Made by a program: the position numbers and the translations under genes. 5,455 bases of DNA from Phycisphaerales bacterium (lineage in GTDB: Bacteria > Planctomycetota > Phycisphaerae > Sedimentisphaerales > Anaerohalosphaeraceae), in contig DRGS01000020.1 in assembly GCA_011053245.1 (NCBI GenBank), positions 1 to 5,455 of the forward strand, read 5' to 3'. Of this stretch, positions 1-5,455 are shown one piece after another. Each line of letters begins with the position of its first letter. Within the stretch, counting starts at the first letter, position 1. The notes beneath the pieces are model-generated. The model saw only the letters and a list, made by a program, of their open reading frames with translations. It was not told the DNA's origin and ran no database searches.

Positions 1-112
1 GCGGTGTAGACTCCGCTCCTTGTTCGGGAGCATCCTCGGCGGCCCTTGCTATGGAGATGTTGATAAATGCAAACGAAACGACGGCTGTGATCAATACTAA
101 GTACCTGTTCAT
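1..112 (-). CDS. N-terminus of a secreted protein with signal peptide (partial)
   Basis: Reading leftward from the ATG at 112-110, an open frame of 37 codons runs off the window edge. It begins MNRYLVLITAVVSFAFINIS and continues IARAAEDAPEQGAESTP. This is a classic Sec signal peptide: a short n-region with one Arg, a hydrophobic core at about residues 4-21, and an Ala-Arg-Ala/Ala cleavage site after residue 24. The mature part starts polar and acidic, with Pro and Ala, like a linker. The start is supported by an AGGAG ribosome binding site (minus strand, 121-125) eight bases upstream and by a TATAAT box further up. It is too short for the ORF list and no family can be assigned; the protein is exported to the periplasm or beyond, and its function is unknown. 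It is transcribed divergently from the membrane-protein gene at 404. Confidence 0.72.
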   Translation of the reverse strand, partial: MNRYLVLITAVVSFAFINISIARAAEDAPEQGAESTP

Positions 113-153
113 AACTAAAACTCCTGATTTTGACTGCAATTTGATTATCCTAG

Positions 154-182
154 ATTATACTACCATATCGGCTTAGACAGCC
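154..182 (-). promoter_or_regulatory. Probable promoter of the leftward signal-peptide gene
   Basis: On the minus strand a perfect TATAAT -10 hexamer lies at 159-154, about 42 bases upstream of the ATG at 112. At a 17-base spacing the -35 position (182-177) reads GGCTGT, a poor match to TTGACA, so an activator or an alternative sigma contact may be needed. A small inverted repeat (GGCT/AGCC arms at 170-173 and 179-182, 5-base loop) overlaps this -35 position and could be an operator, but it is short. The call rests on the perfect -10 box and its good distance to the gene. Confidence 0.5.
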
Positions 183-320
183 TTTTGTTTGATATTTCTC
201 TGAAAAAATGCAAATTATTAATAACTTATCTGGCTATCACGGTCTCCTATGAATGAACCGCAGGGCATGTAGTGCGTGTCAGGGAAGAGAAGTATTTTTT
301 ATCGGACGTTGGGATTAGCA

Positions 321-349
321 TTGCTTTTTGCGTCTATTTATGATATTAT
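321..349 (+). promoter_or_regulatory. Sigma70-type promoter with extended -10, upstream of the coiled-coil membrane protein
   Basis: TTGCTT (321-326) and TATTAT (344-349) are separated by 17 bases, and the -10 box is directly preceded by TGA, giving the TGn extended -10 form. Transcription would start near 356, leaving a 5' leader of about 48-50 bases before the ATG at 404/407. The GAGGG ribosome binding site is at 396-400. This is the best-looking promoter in the window; the call is by motif only. Confidence 0.6.
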
Positions 350-374
350 AAAACCATATATGATACCGTGTTTT

Positions 375-393
375 ATTTTGTCACGATCAAAAT
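375..393 (+). repeat. Inverted repeat in the 5' leader, next to the ribosome binding site
   Basis: ATTTTG (375-380) and CAAAAT (388-393) are perfect reverse complements around a 7-base centre. The repeat lies downstream of the predicted transcription start (about 356) and ends three bases before the GAGGG ribosome binding site. As RNA it would be an AU-rich, weak six-pair hairpin; as DNA it could be a dimeric regulator site. AT-rich sequence gives such repeats by chance fairly often, so a function is only a possibility. Confidence 0.3.
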
Positions 394-403
394 GTGAGGG
401 CTT

Positions 404-913
404 ATGATGGAAAAGGATTTACAGCAAGTTCATGTCAGTCCACTGTCGAAGGATGACTGGATCCAGTTCGGCGCCCACCAAGCCAACGCGAAATCCAAAA
501 AAGCATGGCGAATTATTGCTGTTCTTGCAATTTTTGGGTTATTAGCCGCGGTTACCACCTATATTTGGCTATATAAGGACTACGAACTCAGGCTTGATCG
601 CCTTTCCAACCAGCACGAACAGGCCGTTATTGAAAAACAACAACTCATGTTTCGCCTGTCCTCTGTGAGCAAAGCGGTAAAAGATTACACCCAACTTATT
701 GACCATATAAGGATCGAAAAGGACCAGCTTACGATGGATAAAGGCATACTTCAGGCCCAGATACGTCTCCTTGAGGCGATAAATGCCGCTCGTGATGCCA
801 CAGAAGCTCCGCAGGAAAATATCGACACGGACGCTGAACGGGATAGTGAAGATATATATACGGCGGCGGAAGAACTCAATGCCAATATGGATGGGGAAGA
901 TATTGAGCCGTAG
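404..913 (+). CDS. Single-pass membrane protein with periplasmic coiled coil, function unknown
   Basis: I do not recognise a family. The 169-residue protein has a soluble N-terminus (1-35) ending in a basic patch (KSKK, about 30-33), one membrane helix at about 36-57, a long charged helix at about 58-128, and an acidic low-complexity tail (133-169) rich in Asp and Glu. The basic patch before the membrane helix predicts N-in, C-out topology, so the coiled coil and tail would be periplasmic. Core residues recur every seven positions: L81, V88, Y95, I102, L109, L116, L123, with L85, V92, I99 and I120 in the partner position. There are two adjacent start codons (404 and 407); GAGGG at 396-400 lies only three bases from the first and six from the second, so 407 may be the real start, with one residue fewer. 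The architecture (short cytoplasmic end, one TM, coiled coil) recalls FtsB/FtsL-type or envelope scaffold proteins, but there is no sequence evidence for that. It is a single gene under the promoter at 321-349, convergent with the Nudix gene. Confidence 0.8.
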   Translation: MMEKDLQQVHVSPLSKDDWIQFGAHQANAKSKKAWRIIAVLAIFGLLAAVTTYIWLYKDYELRLDRLSNQHEQAVIEKQQLMFRLSSVSKAVKDYTQLIDHIRIEKDQLTMDKGILQAQIRLLEAINAARDATEAPQENIDTDAERDSEDIYTAAEELNANMDGEDIEP

Positions 914-926
914 AAATCCTTGCTTT

Positions 927-1385
927 TTATGATCCGTTCTTTTCTCGAAACTTTTCTATAGCCATCTTTGCCACTTCATCGTGATCAAAGGCCATTTCCG
1001 GAAGATTGTCAATATCGAACCATTTCGCCTCCAAGGCGTCGTCGCCGGCTTGGACAGCCATCTGGTCCGGGCGGGCCTGTCCCATATATATCACTGTGAT
1101 CTGTCTGCCGCGCGGATCCCTGCCGATAGTGCCGAAAGTATGCATTTGCTCAAGTTTGACCCCCGTTAGCGATGTTTCCTCGGCGAGTTCCCTTTTGGCT
1201 GCATCCTGCAATTCTTCGTCCATCTCCACGAAACCACCGGGAATCGCCCATTTGCGCTTAAACGGCTCATTTTTCCGCTTGATCAGCAGCAATTTGACCT
1301 CGTCGTCATCCGCCGCAAAAACCACCGCGTCGACGGTAACCATCGGCCGGGGCCAGTCATATATGTATTTTCCCTTCGTTGCCAT
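927..1385 (-). CDS. Nudix hydrolase, ADP-ribose pyrophosphatase-like (COG1051 style)
   Basis: This 152-residue protein is a single Nudix domain, the usual length for a stand-alone enzyme. Nudix hydrolases cleave nucleoside diphosphates linked to another group, using divalent metal ions bound by the Nudix helix. The box (GX5EX7REUXEEXGU) is present at residues 51-73: G51, E57, R65-E66-L67 and E69-E70, so all the metal-binding Glu residues are kept. The last Gly is Ser (E-E-T-S-L). The substrate-side strand VDAVVFA (18-24) and the segment GRDPRGRQITVIY (88-100) resemble the ADP-ribose pyrophosphatase / MutT-like group often found in bacterial housekeeping sets; the exact substrate (ADP-ribose, NADH, oxidised nucleotides) cannot be read from sequence. 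The ATG at 1385 is the only sensible start: an AGGAG site (1398-1402) lies 12 bases upstream, a longer spacing than usual. It is divergent from the kinase gene and convergent with the coiled-coil gene, with 13 bases between stop codons. Cytoplasmic. Confidence 0.9.
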   Translation of the reverse strand: MATKGKYIYDWPRPMVTVDAVVFAADDDEVKLLLIKRKNEPFKRKWAIPGGFVEMDEELQDAAKRELAEETSLTGVKLEQMHTFGTIGRDPRGRQITVIYMGQARPDQMAVQAGDDALEAKWFDIDNLPEMAFDHDEVAKMAIEKFREKNGS

Positions 1386-1460
1386 GGGTATTTTGAACTC
1401 CTGTAACCGATTTAATATGCGTTATCCTATTACACCAGATAAAAATAGCATGTTAAAACA

Positions 1461-1489
1461 TTGCTTGCAATTGGTTTTTCTCGTAAAAT
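1461..1489 (+). promoter_or_regulatory. Promoter of the kinase gene, placed for a leaderless mRNA
   Basis: TTGCTT (1461-1466) and TAAAAT (1484-1489) are separated by exactly 17 bases. With the usual geometry the first transcribed base would be about 1496-1497, and the ATG of the kinase begins at 1497. No Shine-Dalgarno sequence precedes the ATG, which fits a leaderless transcript. A small inverted repeat, ATGTT-AA-AACAT (1450-1461), touches the -35 box. Motif evidence only. Confidence 0.5.
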
Positions 1490-1496
1490 CTCTGCA

Positions 1497-2399
1497 ATGT
1501 CATTATCCGATAAAAAATCTGACCGCGTTGTTACTACTGTGGCCTGCATAAGTCCGGGTTCCGGCTGGAGCGCAACTGTTATGCTGTCGGACTCGGAGTG
1601 CAACCGGCTTGCAGAAGACGACTGGAAACGAATCCTCTGCTCGCCGCAGTCGATGACCGAAGATTCTGAAAAAGTCCTGAAATCAGACGGGTCAACGGTC
1701 GTTGCCGTCAAAAATCTCAAATTCACCAATAAAGACCTGCCGGTAGTGATAAAGTACGAGCGAGTATCCAAAGGCTTTAAGGGTTTTTTCCGGTCACTGC
1801 TGCCGGCAAAAGCGATACTCAATTTCAATACCGCTACGATGCTTTGGCGTAAGGACATCCCAGCGGTACGGCCATTGGCCGCTCTCCAGAAGAAAAAGGG
1901 CATCTTCACGACCACGAGTATTTATATTACCGAATATAGTCCCGGTTCTGAAAATCTTCATTCCTTTCTGCTGGACCGTGAGATGAAAACGGGATCGGAC
2001 CAAGCCCTCAAAAACAGCTTGAGTATTCAGGTTGCCGACATCCTCGCGGGTTTACACAACAATGGCCTCTGGCATCGCGACTCAAAAGCGGGGAACTTTC
2101 TCGTAACCACCTCTGCTGACGGTTCACAGCCTAAGCTCGCTCTGGTCGATATGGACGGGATCAAAGCTTACATGTTCAGCAGATACAATTGCAGGATCAG
2201 GTCGCTTAGTAAACTGGCTTCGACGCTGCTTTGGTGCGGGTCGCTTTACTCAACGGATTACATGCGATGTTTCTCGCGGTACTGCCGCCTGACAAAACTC
2301 GATGGTACTAAGCGCAGGATAGCAATGCGAACGATCTCCGCAAAGGCTATAGCTATGAGAATGCTAACGATGGCAAGAGAAGCGATGTCAAGTTCCTGA
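1497..2399 (+). CDS. Lipopolysaccharide kinase-like protein (WaaP/Kdo kinase/InaA group)
   Basis: This 300-residue protein is a divergent protein-kinase-fold enzyme of the group that phosphorylates sugars in lipopolysaccharide core. Counting from the ATG at 1497, visible landmarks are: the ATP-binding Lys in VVIKYE (K86); the basic stretch with Arg-Pro-Leu (about 91-130) typical of the group, where a typed residue order 'IPAVRPLA' follows an Asn-rich helix; the hinge region SIYITEY (141-147); the catalytic loop HRDSKAGN (193-200), with D195 and N200; and the metal-binding LVDMDG (216-221), where D218 or D220 replaces the DFG Asp. A glycine-rich loop is not evident, as is common in this group. 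The C-terminus is Arg-rich. The frame can be extended to a TTG at 1461 (12 more residues), but that codon coincides with a -35 box and has no ribosome binding site, so ATG 1497 is preferred. The acceptor is probably an envelope sugar, but another small molecule or a protein is possible. No other lipopolysaccharide gene is adjacent. It stands alone, divergent from the Nudix gene. Confidence 0.8.
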   Translation: MSLSDKKSDRVVTTVACISPGSGWSATVMLSDSECNRLAEDDWKRILCSPQSMTEDSEKVLKSDGSTVVAVKNLKFTNKDLPVVIKYERVSKGFKGFFRSLLPAKAILNFNTATMLWRKDIPAVRPLAALQKKKGIFTTTSIYITEYSPGSENLHSFLLDREMKTGSDQALKNSLSIQVADILAGLHNNGLWHRDSKAGNFLVTTSADGSQPKLALVDMDGIKAYMFSRYNCRIRSLSKLASTLLWCGSLYSTDYMRCFSRYCRLTKLDGTKRRIAMRTISAKAIAMRMLTMAREAMSSS

Positions 2400-2407
2400 A
2401 AGCGGTA

Positions 2408-2848
2408 TTAGTTTTCCGCGAATATTTCTTCGAGAAGTTCGGCTGCGTCTTTGACTATTTTGGGGCACGTTTTCTTAATTAGTTTTTTCTCGCTGGCGGT
2501 TTGGGCCCCCTCTGCTGTGCTTATGTCGCAACTGAGCAGTTCCCTGCACGTTACAAAGCTGTTGCGTTTGCGGAACCTTTCGGTCATATCTTCGATAATT
2601 GCGTAGGTTTTCTTTTTTGTTGCCTGATCCGATGCTTCGGTTGCTCCGTACTTTAGCCCGATCACCATGAAGGCACCGGTAAGTGTTCCGCAGGTTTCGG
2701 CCATACGCATCCCGCCGCCAAATCCGGCTGCGACTTTGAGCGCCTTTTCTTGGCTCAGTCCAAATTGCTCACTGAACGCCGCCACCACCGATTGGCTGCA
2801 GTTGAACCCAGCCGCAAAATTTTCAACCGCTTTTTCGACATTGCTCAT
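2408..2848 (-). CDS. C_GCAxxG_C_C family (putative redox-active) cysteine protein
   Basis: This 146-residue soluble protein matches the C_GCAxxG_C_C family as I know it: an early Cys in GFNCSQSV (C17), a glycine patch GFGGGMRMAETCGTLTGA (42-59) with C53, then GLKYG (64-68), a Cys in TCRELLSCD (C101 and an extra C107), and a late Cys in KKTCPKIV (C128). The family is common in anaerobes and is annotated as putative redox-active; its biochemical role is not established, and metal or iron-sulfur binding by the cysteines is only a suggestion. Length is as usual for the family. The ATG at 2848 has an excellent AAGGAG site (minus strand, 2855-2860) six bases upstream. It lies 17 bases after the ileS stop on the same strand, so it is very probably co-transcribed with ileS and translated independently. 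Its stop codon is 8 bases from that of the convergent kinase gene. Cytoplasmic; no signal peptide or membrane segment. Confidence 0.87.
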   Translation of the reverse strand: MSNVEKAVENFAAGFNCSQSVVAAFSEQFGLSQEKALKVAAGFGGGMRMAETCGTLTGAFMVIGLKYGATEASDQATKKKTYAIIEDMTERFRKRNSFVTCRELLSCDISTAEGAQTASEKKLIKKTCPKIVKDAAELLEEIFAEN

Positions 2849-2854
2849 AATATG

Positions 2855-2860
2855 CTCCTT
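2855..2860 (-). promoter_or_regulatory. Ribosome binding site of the C_GCAxxG_C_C gene
   Basis: AAGGAG lies on the minus strand, six bases before the ATG at 2848 and inside the 17-base gap after the ileS stop codon. It is close to a consensus Shine-Dalgarno sequence, fixes the start codon, and shows that the second gene is initiated on its own rather than by read-through from ileS. Confidence 0.75.
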
Positions 2861-2865
2861 AAGTT

Positions 2866-5455
2866 CTAAGCGTTAACCACATCGGCGCATCGCTGACACA
2901 GATCGGGATTGGGGTCGACGGTCCCAACGCTGGGCCAATAGTTCCAGCAGCGATCGCATTTGTTATGCTTGCATTTGTCCGCTGATATTTCAAATGAGTC
3001 GCCTTTCTCAATACGGACTTCACTGACAATGCAAAGGGAAGCAAACATATCCGTGTCTATGCTGAGCCAATCTTCGTTATCTGTCACGATCTTGACAGAA
3101 GCTTCTTGGTTACTTCCAATCACCTGTTCCTTACGCTTGTCTTCTAATTGTCCAAGAACAAGGGTACGCACATACATTATCTTTTCCCAATCAGTTTCAC
3201 TTGAGAGTGCTCTATTGTTGTCTGAGGCATTCGATTCATCTGGGATCAGCGCAAAGTGAACGCTTTCAACGTCCTGAGATTTATGCTTCATTGCCGCCCA
3301 TGCTTCTTCGGCGGTGTGTGCCAATATCGGAGCGAGCATCCGCACAAGCGCGTCTAATATCGCCGACATCGCGGTTTGTGCACTTCTTCTGGATTCGCTG
3401 GCAGCGGCGTCGCAATAGAGACGATCCTTGAGTACATCCATATATATGTTGCTCATCTCAACCGTGCAGAAGTTATAGATCAACTGGAAAACACGATGGA
3501 ATCGGAATTCCTCATACGCATCCCGTACATCGTCAACCAATAAAGTTAATTTGTCTATCGCCCACTTGTCGATCTCGTGCATATCGTCATAAGCGACCGC
3601 ACTATCCGGGGCGTAGTCATCGATATTACCCATCAGATACCGCAGCGTATTTCTTATCTTTCTATAAGCATCCTGCAATCGCCCGATAAGCTCGTCGCTG
3701 CACCGCATGTCTTCCTGGTAGTTCACACTCGATACCCAAAGTCGCAGAATATCGGCACCGTATTTTTCGATCTCATCCATCGCGCTTACATAATTGCCCA
3801 GCGACTTGGACTGCTTCATCCCTTTTTCGTCAACGGTAAAGCCATGCGTCAGAACCGTTTTGAACGGCGGTTTCTTTATCGAGCCAAGCGCAGGCAGATA
3901 TGAAAGCTGGAACCATCCGCGATGCTGGTCGCTGCCTTCGAGATAAAGGTCAACCGGTATTTCCCAGCCGGCATTAGCTGCGACGCTGTGCCAACTGCAC
4001 CCGGACTCGAACCATACGTCGAAGATATTTTCTTCCTTTTCAAGGTCGTCCCAACTAAAACCTTCCGGCAACTCAAAATCTTCACCGAGTATCTCTTTCG
4101 GCGAATCGGTGAACCAGCTATCCGAACCCTTTTGCCCGATATGCTCGGCTGCGGCCAATACAGATTCCTTTGTCATCAGCGGCTTGCCTTCAGAATTGAC
4201 AAATGAAGGTATCGGCAGTCCCCAGCTTCTCTGCCTGCTGATGCACCAGTCGGGTCGCGATTCTAACATTCCGCGGAGACGCTTTTCGCCCCATGCAGGA
4301 ACCCACTTAACGTCGCCGGTTTTATCCAGTGCCATGTTCCTCAGACTCTTACCCTCGCCGGGCACTGTCCTGTCAACGCTTACGAACCACTGTTCGGTAG
4401 CACGGAAGATAACCGGTGTCCTCGACCGCCAGCAATGCGGATAGCTGTGCAGCAGCTTCTGTTCACTGATTAGCAGGCCGAGTTTTGCAAGATGCTCGTT
4501 AACCACCGTGTCAACTTCAAGAACGTTTTTGCCCCTTAGCCATTGAGGAACCGTATCATCGTAACAGCCGTTATCCATCACCGGCGAATAAACATCGAGT
4601 CCGTATTGCTGACCTGCGACATAGTCGTCGGCACCGTGGCCCGGCGCGATATGCACAATGCCGGTCCCGTCTTCGGTAGTAACATACTCTGCGCAGATCA
4701 CAAAGTAGGCATCCTTTTCAGTCGGGTTGCCCTCGACGAACGGATGGGCGTATCGCAGCTTCTCAAGTTCGGCTCCTTTAACAGGTTCGCTTACGCTATA
4801 TTGTCCTTCTTCGAGACCGGCAGCTTTTACAACCGCTTCGACCCGTTCCGAAGAGATGATGGAAACGAATTTCCTGCCGTCCTTTTCAAAATTAAGCCCC
4901 ACATATTCCAAACGCGGATGAACCGCAACGGCAAGGTTGGCCGCTAATGTCCACGGCGTCGTTGTCCAGATCATAAAGCACGCTTTGGCATCTAAGTTAG
5001 CGTCAATGAGACCAAGTTCAGTGAGTTTACCGAGAGATTCATCTGCTACGGGGAAATTCACATACACACTTGACGATGTAATGTCCTTGTATTCCAGCTC
5101 CGCGTCGGCAAGTGCAGTCTCGCATCCGATGGACCAGTGGATCGGCTTTAGCTGTTTATAAACCAGTCCGTTTCCGACCAATTCGGCAAAGATTTCCAGT
5201 ATCCCCTTTTCATATTGCGGTTTGAGCGTAAGGTAGGGATTCTTAAAGTCGGCGAATATACCCAGCGATTTAAACTGCTTCGTTTGCAGCTTTACATATT
5301 TGCTGGCGTATTTCTTACACTTCTGGCGTATCTCCGGTTTGGTCATCGTCTTGGCTGCGTCACCGAGTTCGGCCATAACCTTTACCTCGATAGGCAGCCC
5401 GTGGCAGTCCCACCCTGGCACATACGGTGTCTGAAAACCTGTCATGGTCTTATAC
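2866..5455 (-). CDS. ileS: Isoleucyl-tRNA synthetase, N-terminus outside the window
   Basis: This enzyme attaches isoleucine to tRNA(Ile) in the cytoplasm and clears mischarged valine. The visible part is 862 codons: three (Y-K-T) upstream of the Met at 5445, then 859. That Met is internal, since YKTMTGF...YVPGWDCHGLPIE is the segment following the HIGH motif. About 80-90 residues, including HIGH, lie off the right edge. Numbered from that Met: GWDCHGLP (11-18); the editing domain with TTTPWTLAAN (161-170) and HIAPGHGADDY (265-275), where D274 matches the editing Asp (E. coli D342); CISRQRSWGLPIP (401-413); DVWFESG (476-482); LYLEGSDQHRGWFQ (500-513); and the KMSKS loop, which here reads KQSKS (544-548). 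An anticodon-binding helical domain follows, then a C-terminal zinc finger with C830, C833, C850 and C853. The zinc finger indicates the common bacterial (IleS1-type) form. It heads, or lies upstream in, an operon with the C_GCAxxG_C_C gene. No frameshift is seen. Confidence 0.97.
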   Translation of the reverse strand, partial: YKTMTGFQTPYVPGWDCHGLPIEVKVMAELGDAAKTMTKPEIRQKCKKYASKYVKLQTKQFKSLGIFADFKNPYLTLKPQYEKGILEIFAELVGNGLVYKQLKPIHWSIGCETALADAELEYKDITSSSVYVNFPVADESLGKLTELGLIDANLDAKACFMIWTTTPWTLAANLAVAVHPRLEYVGLNFEKDGRKFVSIISSERVEAVVKAAGLEEGQYSVSEPVKGAELEKLRYAHPFVEGNPTEKDAYFVICAEYVTTEDGTGIVHIAPGHGADDYVAGQQYGLDVYSPVMDNGCYDDTVPQWLRGKNVLEVDTVVNEHLAKLGLLISEQKLLHSYPHCWRSRTPVIFRATEQWFVSVDRTVPGEGKSLRNMALDKTGDVKWVPAWGEKRLRGMLESRPDWCISRQRSWGLPIPSFVNSEGKPLMTKESVLAAAEHIGQKGSDSWFTDSPKEILGEDFELPEGFSWDDLEKEENIFDVWFESGCSWHSVAANAGWEIPVDLYLEGSDQHRGWFQLSYLPALGSIKKPPFKTVLTHGFTVDEKGMKQSKSLGNYVSAMDEIEKYGADILRLWVSSVNYQEDMRCSDELIGRLQDAYRKIRNTLRYLMGNIDDYAPDSAVAYDDMHEIDKWAIDKLTLLVDDVRDAYEEFRFHRVFQLIYNFCTVEMSNIYMDVLKDRLYCDAAASESRRSAQTAMSAILDALVRMLAPILAHTAEEAWAAMKHKSQDVESVHFALIPDESNASDNNRALSSETDWEKIMYVRTLVLGQLEDKRKEQVIGSNQEASVKIVTDNEDWLSIDTDMFASLCIVSEVRIEKGDSFEISADKCKHNKCDRCWNYWPSVGTVDPNPDLCQRCADVVNA

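Larger units (their letters stand above)
113..403. other. AT-rich divergent intergenic region
   Basis: These 291 bases separate two divergent genes. They hold the leftward -10 box (154-159), the rightward promoter (321-349), an inverted repeat just before the rightward ribosome binding site (375-393), and two copies of TATGATA exactly 20 bases apart (339-345 and 359-365). I see no convincing gene in the middle part (about 185-320): the only ATG-initiated frame noticed there is seven codons long (249-272) with no ribosome binding site. No RNA gene fold was recognised. Confidence 0.6.

Noticed and set aside
170..190. GGCT/AGCC stem followed by a T-rich stretch, like a small plus-strand terminator
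   Set aside because: The stem has only four pairs and no plus-strand gene ends upstream of it; it fits better as part of the leftward promoter region.
249..272. Seven-codon reading frame in the intergenic region (possible leader peptide)
   Set aside because: It lies upstream of the predicted rightward promoter, has no ribosome binding site and no amino-acid bias that would suggest attenuation.
1412..1440. Leftward promoter for the Nudix gene (TATTAA at 1417-1412 on the minus strand)
   Set aside because: The matching -35 position reads ATCTGG, and other hexamer pairs in the 111-base gap are no better, so no specific site can be supported although a promoter must be near.
1006..1551. 181-codon open frame on the plus strand opposite the Nudix gene
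   Set aside because: It lies antisense to a clear Nudix domain, is Ser-rich with no recognisable motif, and runs through the divergent promoter region into the start of the kinase gene.
1430..1915. 161-codon open frame on the minus strand opposite the kinase gene
   Set aside because: The plus-strand frame carries the kinase ATP-binding Lys and family-like spacing; the minus frame has no recognisable motif.
2402..2419. GCGG/CCGC hairpin between the kinase and C_GCAxxG_C_C genes as a shared terminator
   Set aside because: The stem is four pairs with a ten-base loop and has no T-run on either side; too weak to call.
4543..4947. 134-codon and neighbouring open frames on the plus strand within ileS
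   Set aside because: They are shadows of the ileS editing-domain region, which is unambiguous on the minus strand.
1..5455. A previously undescribed multi-gene system
   Set aside because: Genes alternate in orientation, most belong to known housekeeping families, and no array, repeat cluster, reverse transcriptase, nuclease or mobile-element gene is present.

Overview
The window looks like ordinary chromosomal sequence from a Gram-negative-type bacterium. The isoleucyl-tRNA synthetase has the style I associate with Planctomycetota, possibly Phycisphaerae. The kinase resembles the WaaP/Kdo/InaA sugar-kinase group, which goes with lipopolysaccharide-bearing envelopes. The C_GCAxxG_C_C redox protein is typical of anaerobes. 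The lineage call is an inference from protein style and was not checked by a search.

Layout, left to right. (1) Positions 1-112, minus strand: the first 37 codons of a secreted protein, with a clear signal peptide; the rest lies off the left edge. (2) Positions 113-403: an AT-rich divergent intergenic region with a perfect -10 box facing left and a strong extended -10 promoter facing right. (3) Positions 404-913, plus: a single-pass membrane protein with a regular periplasmic coiled coil and an acidic tail, of unknown function. (4) Positions 927-1385, minus: a Nudix hydrolase, tail to tail with gene 3. (5) Positions 1497-2399, plus: an atypical small-molecule or lipopolysaccharide-type kinase, divergent from the Nudix gene. 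Its promoter is placed so that the mRNA would start at or one base before the ATG, so it is probably leaderless. (6) Positions 2408-2848, minus: a C_GCAxxG_C_C family cysteine protein, 17 bases behind (7) ileS, positions 2866-5455, minus. The ileS gene lacks about its first 80-90 codons, which lie off the right edge.

How the genes relate: only ileS and the C_GCAxxG_C_C gene look like an operon (same strand, 17-base gap containing a strong ribosome binding site). The others are single genes in alternating orientation, separated by very short convergent gaps (13 and 8 bases) and by two divergent promoter regions. I see no tRNA or rRNA, mobile element, CRISPR array or defence system, and nothing that adds up to a new multi-gene system. 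The points most worth a second look are the leaderless kinase transcript, the KQSKS variant of the synthetase KMSKS loop, the unknown coiled-coil membrane protein, and the pairing of ileS with a redox-type cysteine protein.
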